Of a stretch of DNA of 64,000 nucleotides, positions 15,001 to 25,219 are shown in pieces. Source of the DNA: Hymenolepis diminuta (lineage: Eukaryota; Platyhelminthes; Cestoda; Cyclophyllidea; Hymenolepididae). Each line of letters begins with the position of its first letter. The first letter of the stretch is position 1. A model generated the notes under the pieces. It ran no database searches. It was not told the DNA's origin and saw only the letters and a list, made by a program, of their open reading frames with translations. Location: assembly GCA_900708905.1 (NCBI GenBank), contig CAADRB010000044.1:312604-376603 (forward strand). Direction: 5' to 3'. The position numbers and the translations under genes were made by a program.

Positions 15001-17861
15001 CTGCACCACAAGGGTTTATGTATTCTCACTTACTTCTCCAAAATATTACATATATCCCAAGGTCTTATCATTTTAAAAGCCAGCAAAAAAATAAGATAAA
15101 ATACAATCATCGAGAAACGAATTCCCTTTCACAATTATACCAGGAGATTAATCTTAGAACCACGCTCTCGCAAAGCCATGACGCGTGAAAATTGTACTCA
15201 GTGAATTGCTTTCAGTAATTCCATGGGATCATCAACCTTAAACGAGCATGAGATATTCCCAACGTAGAATCGTCTTCCTAAATTCTAGATTTTAATAAGG
15301 CATCGTTTCCTTTTGAATGTTTGAAAATTATAAAATACGAGTATTTACTAACAGTCGCCAATAAGTATGATATCCTCAATCTAAGAGTAGACTAGAAATG
15401 TGAAAATTCAAGTAATGCCGAAAAGATAATCTAACCTTGTATTTAAAAACTGCTTGTACAACTCGAACACCTCCAAATACTCTAATTCGAGAGCCCAAAT
15501 AACTTATTCTAGATGAGGCTATTAAACCATCCTCTATCAGAATACCAACCCTAATACTAACAGAATTAAGGTAATGAAACGAGAAAATTCTTGATTTAAG
15601 ACATTAAAGACATGCACACGAATAGTATAATACAAATCAATCATTGGCGGTAAACGGGCATTTAGTTAGTACATTTCATGATAGTCGCATAATTTGCTTT
15701 CGATAAACATTTTGAATAGTGTTCAAGAGTATGTTAAATAATTTCAAAGCTGCGAACAAGAGTCAAGAAAAGTGTTTTTAAATTCCTAAACGTCTATGCC
15801 GCCAGAGATTTAATCTAAATCTTTATACTTGTAGTTGGTGTACGGAAAATGTTGCATTGTATGAATAAGGTCAGGGCAAAAGTACTTACTGATCTTACTA
15901 AAATCTTCAAAAAAGGTATAATTCATCAAGTCCTTTTGGCTCAGAGTCAGACCTAATCATTACACAGATCGAGCCCGAACCTGAATAGAGGGGGCAAGTA
16001 GTAGGAGAGTTACTAAATAAAATAGTCAAAAAGAACAACTAATGATCAATAAAAGGTAACCGCCTTGCATTTATAAATACAGAGTCCAATAAAATAATGC
16101 AGTGTGCTTTCTCTAGCTATCAAACAAATTAGAACTGAAAAATTTAACATCCGGTTAGATTTATTATGAATGACATACTTTTCGATAACAGCTGACAAGA
16201 TAAGAGTCAAGGGCTCAAAATCAAACTTAAGAAAAAGATATTTTAAGAGTTGAAGTAAGCAAATTATACTCTGCTTTATCCACAAAAAATGTATTATGGT
16301 CGGCACAAACCTTACTTCATCGTTATTTGATTCAAAAGGAACTAATGATAATGGCTACTGTGCATTAAAATTACCACATTTGTAATTAATGACTGGGTAA
16401 TGAGAAGAGAAACAGAACATTAAGGTACCAAAAATAGTATACCAATATACAAAGAGAAGGCTCTACCAGATTCTAATTCTAATTACCTTCAAATATTTCT
16501 TTTCTATCTGACAAAAAGACTGAAAATCCGCCATATTACAATGAAATGATTGTGAGGAGCAATAGAGTAACAAAAATGTTAACATAGTATTTGACCAACA
16601 AGCTCCTATTTTACAACGTCTTGCGCAATACAAACAAGAAATAAGTATGCATAAGTTTATAGAAAAGAATGCCAATATACCGTGGTTGCAAATAGTGAAA
16701 AGAAGTTTTCCTGCAAAAGAACCTAAAAGAAAAAAATTCACCATAAATAGAAATTAAAACAGAAAATCAGGCAATAATCTTTGGATGAGAAACGTGCCAC
16801 ATTATCAAAAACATCATTCGAAACCGTGGAAACGCTTGCTGAATCAGAATTCCGAGTAAAGAGATACTTGGAAAGAGCCCGAGTGATAGTATCCATAATT
16901 TTGAATATCGATTTGATCCAATTAGTGACAAACATAGTTGGAAAGGACGTAAGATTGAATTCGGGAGCATCAGAATTGGAGGAAATTGCCCCCCGCAAAA
17001 TTTGACAGAGTAAGCTGCACTTTATGGCAACTGAAGATAAATTTCTTTGATCACAACTGAAAGAAATAAACACATTATAAATAACAGTCATTGACAATTA
17101 AGGAAATGAAAAAGAACAATCCTACTTGTGGAGACATTTGAGCAGACTTTGCAAACAGTTCAACAAGATTTCATGACCATGTTCAATCCAGAATACATTT
17201 CGAGCAATGGCAGAATACGATAGAGGAAAATGGGACGCGCTATCACCATGAATTGGCGACTAAATGTAATAAAATGTGAAAGTTAGTGAACAACGCAATT
17301 AACATACGAATTCCGATGATATATCTTCTAGCAATTCCTTTGCAATTTGAGCCTTTTTCACTTTTTTCTTAATAGAATCAAAAGGAGGATTCGTTATACT
17401 GGATAACAGGTCGGTTTCGCCACTATTGGTAACAAGCATTTGAAATTCGGATTCGTCTAGCGTCTCAGGGATAGGCATCTCAGAAAGGAGAACTCGAAGA
17501 CCATAAAATGGATCATCCTGAAAAATGGTAGAGTAAAAAATCTATCCATACCGACGAATCAGAAGAGCTGAGCGAAATTTCTGACAAAGTCGCTCTTGTC
17601 AACCAAGCGATCGAATTTTGGTGGACCGAACGATCATTGAAATCAAGGTCTAAAAATTAGAAATTAAAAGATCGCCTACTAACCTTTTACTGCTAGTCGA
17701 GAACACAAAATGGCAAGACATTTTTCAATTTCTGAAGGGATTTTAATATCTGAAATCGAGTTCGCGATATCTATGCTATCGAGGAAGGCCTTAAACTCAA
17801 CCTCATCAGCTGGAATTCGTGAAAATCGTTTCTTTACAATAATTGACAAGGTCTTTTGCAT
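1..17861 (-). CDS. UBR4: E3 ubiquitin-protein ligase UBR4 (p600), 5' part of gene, runs off left edge
   Basis: UBR4 is a giant N-recognin: it binds destabilising N-terminal residues through a UBR box and ubiquitylates the substrate. Exons read from the sequence (5' to 3' on the minus strand): 17871-17684 (ATG at 17861), 17649-17552, 17517-17308, 17259-17126, 17056-16761, 16722-16681, a possible 33-nt exon 16519-16487, an unresolved gap, 14873-14549, 13600-13482, 13409-13382 (28 nt), 13302-12215, 10150 to about 9890 (3' end unresolved), 9568-9083, 5109-4795, 3966-3001, 2920-2287, 1380-537, and 24 to beyond base 1. Phases agree wherever both ends are resolved. Similarity to vertebrate UBR4 is clear in several places: YWRIFEILPPSAGYVDQL in the big exon, WVNGAGEMLSQKNC just before the UBR exon, and the whole UBR box. 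The remainder is helical, armadillo-like and diverged. About 2,000 residues are encoded here; the C-terminal calmodulin-binding and catalytic parts lie outside the window. The start was chosen because it is the first ATG after an acceptor-like TTTCTTTAG. Confidence 0.92.
2357..2551 (-). other. UBR4: UBR-type zinc finger (N-degron binding box) of UBR4
   Basis: About 65 residues run from CTFPTTQHQY to GKCL. The ligands of a UBR box are all present and spaced as in UBR4: an initial Cys, then YGCFTC, GACHLCARICHPGH (Cys and His ligands), FFCDC, and a final GKC. The signature WYxCFTC-x(8)-CxxCxxxCHxxH is closest to UBR4 rather than to UBR1/2/3/5. The fold coordinates three zinc ions and recognises type 1 or 2 N-degrons. 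Nothing essential looks missing, so the domain is probably functional. Confidence 0.95.
5478..5630 (+). repeat. Dispersed repeat copy S1 (SINE/MITE-like)
   Basis: The core blocks TATGAGAAACTC, CTGACCAGGATTAATGAGCA and CAGTTGGCTG line up with copies S2 (6680-6830) and S3 (8470-8650, inverted). No RNA polymerase III boxes or terminal inverted repeats were clear, so the class is undetermined. Confidence 0.5.
6680..6830 (+). repeat. Dispersed repeat copy S2
   Basis: Blocks GGTGAAGGGAAGGTA, ACGAGAAACTCACATTCTACC and TGACCATAATTAACCAGGG match the reverse complement of 8470-8650 in the same order and spacing, and match 5478-5630 more loosely. It lies inside a UBR4 intron. Confidence 0.55.
7933..8000 (+). 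repeat. Possible truncated copy S4 of the same repeat
   Basis: CCAAGCCTATTAAGAGAAGTG resembles the start of copy S2 (CCAAGTCTATGAGAAGAATTG), then jumps to AGAATTAACCAGAACC, which resembles the S2 end. This looks like an internally deleted copy. It is weak because the matches are short. Confidence 0.3.
8470..8650 (-). repeat. Dispersed repeat copy S3 (inverted)
   Basis: Read on the minus strand, this stretch gives GGGTGGAAGGAAGGTAACC, TATGAGAAACTTTACTTCTA and TGATCATAATTACCTAGGGC. These parallel copy S2 in order and spacing. It is the best-matched partner of S2 by eye. Confidence 0.55.
10151..12214 (-). other. UBR4 intron, no recognised content
   Basis: AT-rich sequence between the 1088-nt exon and the exon starting at 10150. 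The flanking phase (0) matches. I found no exon, repeat family or RNA gene that I could support. Confidence 0.5.
12215..13302 (-). other. UBR4: Largest UBR4 exon in the window (1088 nt), N-terminal armadillo-like region
   Basis: This single exon codes for 363 residues of helical solenoid. It is preceded by a 28-nt microexon (13409-13382). Acceptor TTTTGCAG lies at its start and donor GCT|GTGAGT at its end, with phase 1 in and phase 0 out. It contains the most recognisable N-terminal UBR4 block outside the zinc box (YWRIFEILPPS, with upstream LHYIFDPPRHL). No catalytic motif is expected here; the region is a scaffold. Confidence 0.88.
14874..16680 (-). other. UBR4 intronic stretch with at least one missing exon
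   Basis: The upstream exon (16722-16681) ends in phase 1 and the downstream exon (14873-14549) starts in phase 0, so at least one exon must lie between. A candidate 33-nt exon at 16519-16487 has a TTTTCAG acceptor and a GTAATT donor but keeps phase 1. The exon that restores phase 0 was not found. Vertebrate UBR4 has about 40 further residues at this point. Confidence 0.4.
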
Positions 17862-17871
17862 TGTCAACTTG

Positions 17872-18271
17872 CTAAAGAAAATGCATGAAATAATTTTATT
17901 CTCTACGGCTGAATAAACTTCAGGTGCTTTTGCAAGCCTAAATAGAACTAGGCGGTGTTTGATTAGTCATCAAAAGTTCAATAAATATATAAATCCAGTA
18001 GTTCCTTGTAATTTGTAATTAAAATATCATAATGGAATATCATCGTTTAAGTTTGTAATATAGATCTTATTTTGGTCTCGATTAAAAACTTGTCATATGA
18101 TCAACACATTAACTTTCCCAAATAAACTCACTCAAAATCTAAATTGACTATTTAATAAATTTTATTTATTAAAAACTTCGTTGTATAAAGTTTTAACTTA
18201 TTATTTTGTATTATGTCACGTTTTGATAGCCTTGGTTACTATGACGAATTTGGCGATATTTTGAAAATACT
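17872..18271. promoter_or_regulatory. Head-to-head intergenic spacer, putative bidirectional promoter of UBR4 and DRC5
   Basis: The UBR4 start codon (minus strand) and the DRC5 start codon (plus strand) are 410 nt apart, which leaves about 400 nt for both promoters. The stretch is very AT-rich, with runs such as TTTTATTTATTAAAAA near 18160. I see no CpG island or convincing TATA/initiator pair. The promoter role is inferred from arrangement only. Confidence 0.5.
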
Positions 18272-18296
18272 ATGGATCCAAAAGATTCTAAGTTAG
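18213..18296 (+). CDS. Upstream ORF overlapping the DRC5 start codon
   Basis: An ATG at 18213 opens a 27-codon frame beginning MSRFDSLGYY. It is in a different frame from DRC5, runs through the DRC5 ATG at 18272 and stops at 18294-18296. If it lies in the mRNA leader it would reduce initiation at the DRC5 start. Alternatively it could be a real N-terminal exon joined by an intron I did not identify. No homology was recognised. Confidence 0.25.
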   Translation: MSRFDSLGYYDEFGDILKILWIQKILS

Positions 18297-21200
18297 GACG
18301 CGTTCGTGAATCAAGAACTATTAGTTTTCTAAGGAAAACAAATTTTCAAGGCAGAGAAAATAACAGTATCCTATATTTCGATAAAGGAATAGGTATTGAA
18401 AAAATCTTGGCCAACAGACGTTTCAGGGCAGAAGATACGTGCTTCAATCCAGATGAAATTCCTTCACTAAAGGAGCTGGTACTACAGCAGATAATTGAAA
18501 ATTTTTCCTGTAGGTTTTAACTATACGTTAAAAATATTTTAAAAGGATTTTTATATTGTAATTAAATTCTTATTTTATGTTGATTTATTTAAATCATCTG
18601 AACCTATATTTGACCACTTATAAAATAATCTTCACAAGGGGTCATTTTTAGATTTATAAATCTATTTAATTTTTATTGGAAATATTTAACCATTAATTTC
18701 TGTGTATTTTCAATATTTTCCTCTCTATATATTGCAAAAATCTTAATTTCATAGTTCCGTCAATTTCAAATATCATGGTTAATATCCACGAAATATGAAC
18801 ATAATAGTATTACCCTAAAAGCTTATTTCACACACATATTACCGGCTTAATTTTTTAATTGTGTTGAGATTATTTAATTTTTGCCGTAAATGAGACTGAT
18901 GAAGCTAAATTTTGCTGCACATTTACTGACTTTTACTTCGACTGGGGACAATATCCCCTTAGCAGTACAGATCACAAAATGAGGAATATGATTGTATGAA
19001 TTCTGGCTAATTTTATTTGTAAAATGATTGCTCATAATATATCACCAAGCATGGAATAAATTGGTAACGTATACAATGGAAATTGATAGAACCATTAGAT
19101 GTTAATTAACGGCTGATGATTCCGAACGATAATAAATCGATAGACCTAAACGCGACATTTTGCATATGCGACCTGAGTGTGCACATAGATATGTAGCGGA
19201 TGCTACACCAATAATTCTTTTGCTACACCTAAGTAATCCTCCTAGNNNNCCAAATAGCCTCTAGTAGAGTCCTCTATTACCAATTCACTCCCAAATTAGC
19301 TAAGCTATGCCGAAAATGGTAAGAACCGGTAAGATGCTGAGTGAAGAGGGTTTATTGACCACTTCGTTGTCTCTTTTTATCAATGCTTAGTCATTAAATA
19401 CAAAACCATGCTGGGCTGCAGGGATCTTGATTGCTGATTGGTTGGGCAGGTCTCTGCACACTCGGCCGCGCTTGATCTCAACGCGACCGGTTACATGGCC
19501 ACACTTCCCGTGGTGAGTTCTAGCGCACGTGATTCAATCCGTCTTGTTAGCGTTGTGAATCCCACAGATATCCATCAGGCAGTCAGCAGAGGTATTGACT
19601 TTTTGGCCACGATTGACGTCGCTCAAATAACGTTTATATCTATATTTAAAGTTTTTTAATAAATTGGAGTGAATGAACAGGCTACCTGCAAACTGTTCTA
19701 GCCATATAACTTTTCCATTGAAATGTGATTAGTCTTTTCCACTTTCTAATATTAACACATTACAGCAAGTAGGGTTGTTATATAATGCAGTTTTCTTGCC
19801 CTCTCCCCCCTTTAAGAAGATTGTAGGTAGATCCATTTTTAAAACGAACTGAAATTAGCTTGAATTAAGTTCCCCGTAGAATTTGATTCCGCTCATAACC
19901 ACTCAATATGCCATTTATTTTAATCTTGTAAATCAATAACTTTGCATTTTAAGGTGATGTGATTGAGCACAAATGCGTTCTTTCTTTGCAATTCATATGT
20001 CTACCAAACGAATATTAATAAAAAGCAAAAACCAACAATTGAATGATCTTATGTTAAACATTTATTATTCACCCTAACATAGGCATATGTCTCCATATCT
20101 CAATTTAATAGAAGTTTAGATAACACCGTCGCTGGTCTGCTTCAGTTTTAATGAAATGAAAGATATGTCAGTAGCAGTATTCAATGTAATCTAATAGAAT
20201 GTTGTTCCTAACACAGTCAACTACAGTGCCATCCCATACCTAAACAAAGACCAGTTGCAACACGTCCTTGAAGCTCTTCCAACAAGCATTCCGCTCAAGG
20301 TTGCCGCCTCAGCAATTTCAGATGGGCCCTTTTGGAAGCGAATGACACTCTCCCGATGGCAAGTTGTTGACATCGCTCGCCATGGTAACAGTTGGAAACG
20401 CGCCTTCTTTGAAAAGCATGTGGAACAGACCATCGAGGAATTTATTCCTGGTGACACCGCTCCGGTTTCCGTTGACGAAACTCTTGAATACGCGGCTCCT
20501 TATGTCCATTGTATTGAAATCAAAGAAATGCTCCCTCCAACATGGCAGTCTAAGTCAAAAGATGTAAGGGTGTGCTCTATTATTGCGATTATAAACGAAT
20601 ACAAGCAAAACATTACCAAATATAACAGTTTTACCCATGTGGGTGCATTTAAACATGGAAGTTAAGTTAAAACCTAAAAAATATACTTCGACTAAATGCG
20701 GTAATTATTGAGTTGTCCACTTCTACTGCGTCATTTTCACTAATCTCCTCAAAATCAAATTCCTGGTTCTTGAATGAACTTATATTTAAGTCATTCAGAC
20801 CTTGTTGACGTGTTAATTGAATTGCGTGGTTGGTCATATCACCTCTTAACATAATAATGCTCGCTTGGATTCACTTTACAGTACCCTGGGGTTTTTATAG
20901 TCGTCATTTTGTAATTGTGATCATTGTGATTGACTGGATTAGCTACTCAAACCCAAATTAGTAGACTAATTGTTCAGAATATATAGCCTATATCTAAAGT
21001 ATGGATTACCATTACGCGTTAGTCCGTAAAAATCGATAAAACCAACAAAGCATTAATTGCTGCCAGATGTAACTAATCTTTTTCACATTGTAGAACTCCT
21101 CCTTTTCACTCGTCAATGCAAAACGAACTTTGGCTCCTAACGATGGTGATTCTCAATCGGAATTTGACTTTACTGAAGCCGAATCTACTTCAAGCGAGGA

Positions 21201-22861
21201 AGATGAATACCCTGATCCTCTGGCTGATCACCTCGATTTGGGTCCAGTAATTAAAAAATTAGACAAATTGACGCATCTCTCGGTCCAATATCGAGTTCGC
21301 TATGCTGAACGTGATTTTGAGTGGGATGATTTCCTCTTCACTGGACAGGACTGTCTTTCCTTTTCCAAAGTGGTTGGTGCTCACAAATCTTTGACAGTTA
21401 TTGAACTTAAGAAGTAATTTAAGCATTTTTTAGTAAATGATATTCTATATCTATCGCCTGTGATGTACGTTACTGCCGTATTCAGGAACTTTAGATTTTT
21501 GGTTTTTTTATATTACTTTTAACAGTGTTGAGGTATTACGTATCTACTTGATAAACTAGGTCAAAATTCCTAGAAGAAATTTAAACCACCCTTGTAATGT
21601 TCTATTCATATTTTCATTTAATACACGACATACAACGTAATTATGTTTGATCGAAAGGGAAGGTTGAATACCAGTTTATCTTTCTTTTTAGCCGAGTAAC
21701 TTGTTGTAAACACTTCCTTTAGTGGGCTTAGAGAATTTATTTAAAAGGGTGTATCCACTCAATTCAAAAAAGTGTTTGTTGATTATAATACCGAATAAAT
21801 AGGTGTTAAAGTTTTTTCATACCGCTTATGACGAATTGAGTTTATGAATCTAAACTTTGCATTTTATCCATTTAGTAGCCGTGTTGACTGCTCAAAATGC
21901 CGCGTTTTAGTCCGTCACCTTCTCAACCATCCCTCGCTAACGGTTCTCAATCTTTCTCACAATGTCATCTCTGATAGAGGCGCACGGGCCCTGAGTAAAC
22001 TCATAAGCGGTCATAGCAGACTAGATTGTCTAGATTTAACAGATAATCACTTGGGCGAAAGAGGAGGTGCAGCCCTAGGTTTAGCACTTGATAAAGGAGA
22101 TTGTACTCTCACTAAACTCAATCTCCGACTGAATCGTATTAAGGATTCTGGCGCTATATTAATTGCAAAAGTGAGTCTCTACTACATATTAAGATATTCA
22201 ATGGTACATTTAAAATAATAATGTTAATCTTGCCTTCTACTAGGCATTGCAACGAAACACAAGATTAAAAGAGCTTAATTTGGCTGCAAATGGAGTTGGC
22301 GATTCAACCTTTAATGCCTTCGGAGAAGCACTCTCTTATAACTCAGTTTTGCAGAGACTTGACTTGTCAAACAATTCCATCAGCGTGGTAGGTTTATCGA
22401 GTCATCAGATCTAATTTTACGTTGAAATTGCTTTACCTGATTTTGTAAGCCAATCGTTTTTTAGCGCTTTCTAATTCAGCCAATCGAAAACGTCTACGTG
22501 CGTTCTTGCGCACATTTATAAATCAATCAAGTATTATCTGATTAATTTTTATCGACAGCCAATCGGTTTAGCTCAGGACTTCTGATTGGTTCAAATGTAA
22601 TTGATTAGATATATGTTTGCAGGCAGAATTTTCAATTTATTCTTTAAGCGTATGATTCAAATCATCTTGGGAGATTTTTAGAAAAAGTTTTTATTACTTT
22701 AGGAAGCAGGGAAGAGATTTCAGGAGTACATCGCTTGCAATAAGTCCCTGGTTTACCTCGATCTGCGTTTAACAGGGATTTCACAGGATTTCGAATTACT
22801 ACTTCAAAAGAATATTGAAAAGAATCTTAAGCATCTTCAGCAACAAGGAATAAATGTTGAA
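18272..22861 (+). CDS. DRC5 (TCTE1): Dynein regulatory complex subunit 5 (TCTE1), leucine-rich repeat protein
   Basis: DRC5 is a subunit of the nexin-dynein regulatory complex that links axonemal doublets and controls dynein activity in motile cilia and sperm tails. Exons: 18272-18509, 20217-20563, 21094-21413, 21876-22170, 22244-22387, 22703-22861. All phases join, giving 501 codons, about the length of mammalian TCTE1. Diagnostic blocks in order: PSLKELVLQQIIENFS, HGNSWKRAFFEKHVE followed by EEFIPG, YVHCIEIKEMLPP, FEWDDFLFTGQDCLSFSKVV, then LRRs (LNLSHNVISDRGARALSKL, LNLRLNRIKDSGA, LDLSNNSISV, YLDLRLTGISQDFE). An acidic linker (SEEDEYPDP) lies before the FEW block, as in the mammalian protein. 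The last exon ends in a perfect GTAAGT, so a short terminal exon may follow; without splicing the frame stops at 22955-22957. Intron 1 holds an LTR-like repeat and an assembly gap. Confidence 0.94.
19192..19470 (+). repeat. LTR-like repeat copy A in DRC5 intron 1
   Basis: It starts TGTAGCGGATGCTACA and shares ordered blocks with copies at 22974-23305 and 41305-41631 (AGTAATCCTCCTA, AGAGTCCTCTATT, AGAGGGTTTATTG, GCAGGGAT then TGCTGATT). It is the most diverged copy and its right end is unclear. It contains the 4-N assembly gap at 19246-19249. Confidence 0.6.
19246..19249. other. Assembly gap (4 N)
   Basis: Four ambiguous bases inside the copy A repeat. A collapsed or misjoined repeat is a likely reason. 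Confidence 0.98.
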
Positions 22862-22973
22862 GTAAGTTATAATTCACTTTTTAAAAAAATTATGTACAAA
22901 TCACACATTATAACTTTTTTTTATTGTTTATTACTATTATTAATAATGACAGAGTAAAAACCTTTTACTAGTT

Positions 22974-23305
22974 TGCAGTGAATGCTACATCAATAAGCCT
23001 TTTTGCTGCAGCTAGCTAATCCTCCTAAGCAGTCCGCAGAGTGTCTAGCAGAATCCTCTATTGTAAATTTGCTCCCAAAATTAGCTAGGCTGCTCCCAAA
23101 GTAGCAAGAACAAGAAAGGCGTAGAGTGGAGTGGAGAGGGTTTACTGCTCCGAATGCGATGAGATAGCGAGAATTTTATTTTATATGTGTGAACAGAGCT
23201 CCGTATGAGATGTTGTCCACGAGCTTGGTTCTTGTATACAAACAACGCTGAGGTGCAGGGATAGTGACTGCTGATTGCCTGGCGGCCTCTGTGGGCGACG
23301 CCACA
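22974..23305 (+). repeat. LTR-like repeat copy B, downstream of DRC5
   Basis: 332 bp, very similar by eye to the reverse complement of 41305-41631. Shared blocks include CATCAATAAGCCTTTTT, AATCCTCCTAAGCAGTCCG, GAGCTCCGTATGAGATGTTG, TTGTATACAAACAACGCTGA and a terminal GCGACGCCACA. The 5' end is mutated (TGCAGTGAATGC for TGTAGCGGATGC). I could not find a target-site duplication. Confidence 0.75.
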
Positions 23306-23650
23306 GTACTCTCTCCCTAGAGTGTTGCTAGATCGCTAAAAGGTAAGAACACTCGAAAATTAGTTATTGTGCATAATCAGCTAGTCGGGAAGGTAATGTA
23401 ACTCTTCGACCGCAACGGGTGCGAGAGTGTGCATGTCAAGACGCGCAGGAAGGTGGTGTGGTAGATTTAACAGTATCTTGGGGTGAGGATTGGACTTGCG
23501 AAGCGGGCGGTTGTGCAGTATCTTTAGAGGAGTACTGAGTACGAGTATTGGAATCGGGGGAGTATAGAAAGTGCAAGCTATAAGTGTGGGAAATCATCTA
23601 AATAGGGGAAATAGTTAACTATTCCACAAGGTGAGAAATAGGAGGGTTGT
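23306..23650. other. GC-richer segment adjoining LTR-like copy B
   Basis: Immediately after copy B the composition becomes clearly GC-richer than the surroundings (for example GAAGCGGGCGGTTGTGCAG near 23500). This suggests it is retroelement internal sequence rather than host spacer. No open frame of useful length or protein similarity was seen. Confidence 0.35.
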
Positions 23651-25219
23651 CAAAATGAAGCAAGTAATGAAGAGGATCAAAATTCTTACTTTATTTGAAC
23701 TTTCCACATTCCTGTAAGGAGTGCAATTGCTCTTATATTTTCCTAATGTTCATATTTCATGAATTAACACCCAGATTCTAGGGTGAAATCTTGTCCGCAA
23801 TATTCACAGCTTGATTAAGTCTTATTCATAAGGATTCGTGATTGGTCATGTAAAGCTTACAACATCTAATGTATTTTATTTACTATACAATTTCATCGGG
23901 CATTACTATTTGATCTAATTAATCTGTGTTATTTTGTGCTCCGAAAACTATTTTCACCTAGTAGACAATACAGATAAAAACGATGATAATACATTTTTAC
24001 CGTCTGTTCTATGTACCTATTTTAGACTAATTACATAACTCTTTCTGGCTTGACAAACGTCGCAGTGAACGAACAGAAGCTCGATCTTGAAACAGTCCAT
24101 TCTAATGCCCTCCTATTTGTTGCCTAGACATTACCACTACTAAATCATCAATATTACATGGTCTATCGCGCCGATGTACAGGCAAATCACAGAAATATAT
24201 CGGACTTAAATCTTCTTTACACTAACTTTTTGTTTAATATATATAAGTATACTTAAGGCCACTTTGATATGCAGGAGGATAAAGGGAGAAGATCGTCTAA
24301 CAAACGACGGTTTTTAAATTTAGGTGATGGCTCATTTATTTAAAAAGGTACTCGATTATATAGAATTGAATACATGGTAAGTGAAAGACCCTCTAGTTAA
24401 CCAGCAGTTTCATCCATAATTGACTCGGCGATTGGCTTGCATATCCAGGCACAAGCGTGTAAATTCATTAATTAATAATCCAGTACACGATATACGAAGC
24501 TTGTGGGCTTCGCTCGGGTGCAGTGAAAGTATTCTATTTGACTCTCCAAATATGTGCATTGTTTGAACAATCCATAATCGCTCTCAAATTAGCCAACCAA
24601 TACAGATGTTTTCTTACGTCTTTTATGAATATAAAATTTGCTAGAATTAGCCTCATCTACACCTGACGTAAGACATCCGTAAATCAGGTACTTTTAATAA
24701 CTGAAAATCGTTATATTCACGGCAGTTCTATGGGTAACAAGCATTTCCTTCTTTGTTTACAGATTTCGGCAAACGATTGATAGCATGGCGTTGCACTGTA
24801 CTGATAATGGGCAACATTGTTTAAATTAATGAGTCCAAAATAAGTGAATTCTTCAACTGCAAAACTTAGACTTCTCTCAAATTTTCAAAGATCAAATGCC
24901 ACCCTTCCATGTATTTGTAGCAAAATGAAGTTTAAAGTCCCAAATTAACAGGTACAAGGACAAAAAGTAAAGAGTTCAAGACATTCTTTCGTATCTTTAC
25001 TCAGAATACTTTGTGTCAAAGGTTAAAAAATCAAAGCATTTGTGGAGTGACGTTGGAGGGAAAATGTGACAAGAAAACAATATGAATATAAGTGAGGAAG
25101 ACAGGGAAATTAGTAACAGTGAATAACACCTAATGTCGGAAATACAAGTTATGATTTATACAAAAGGAAACACGGAAGGAAAAGCATCTTTGTTTTTGCA
25201 AGCACGCGTTTTGACTGGG
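23651..25219. other. Convergent intergenic region between DRC5 and centriolin
   Basis: AT-rich spacer that must hold the 3' UTRs of both genes and possibly a short terminal DRC5 exon. I could not place either polyadenylation site with confidence and recognise no other gene. Confidence 0.5.
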
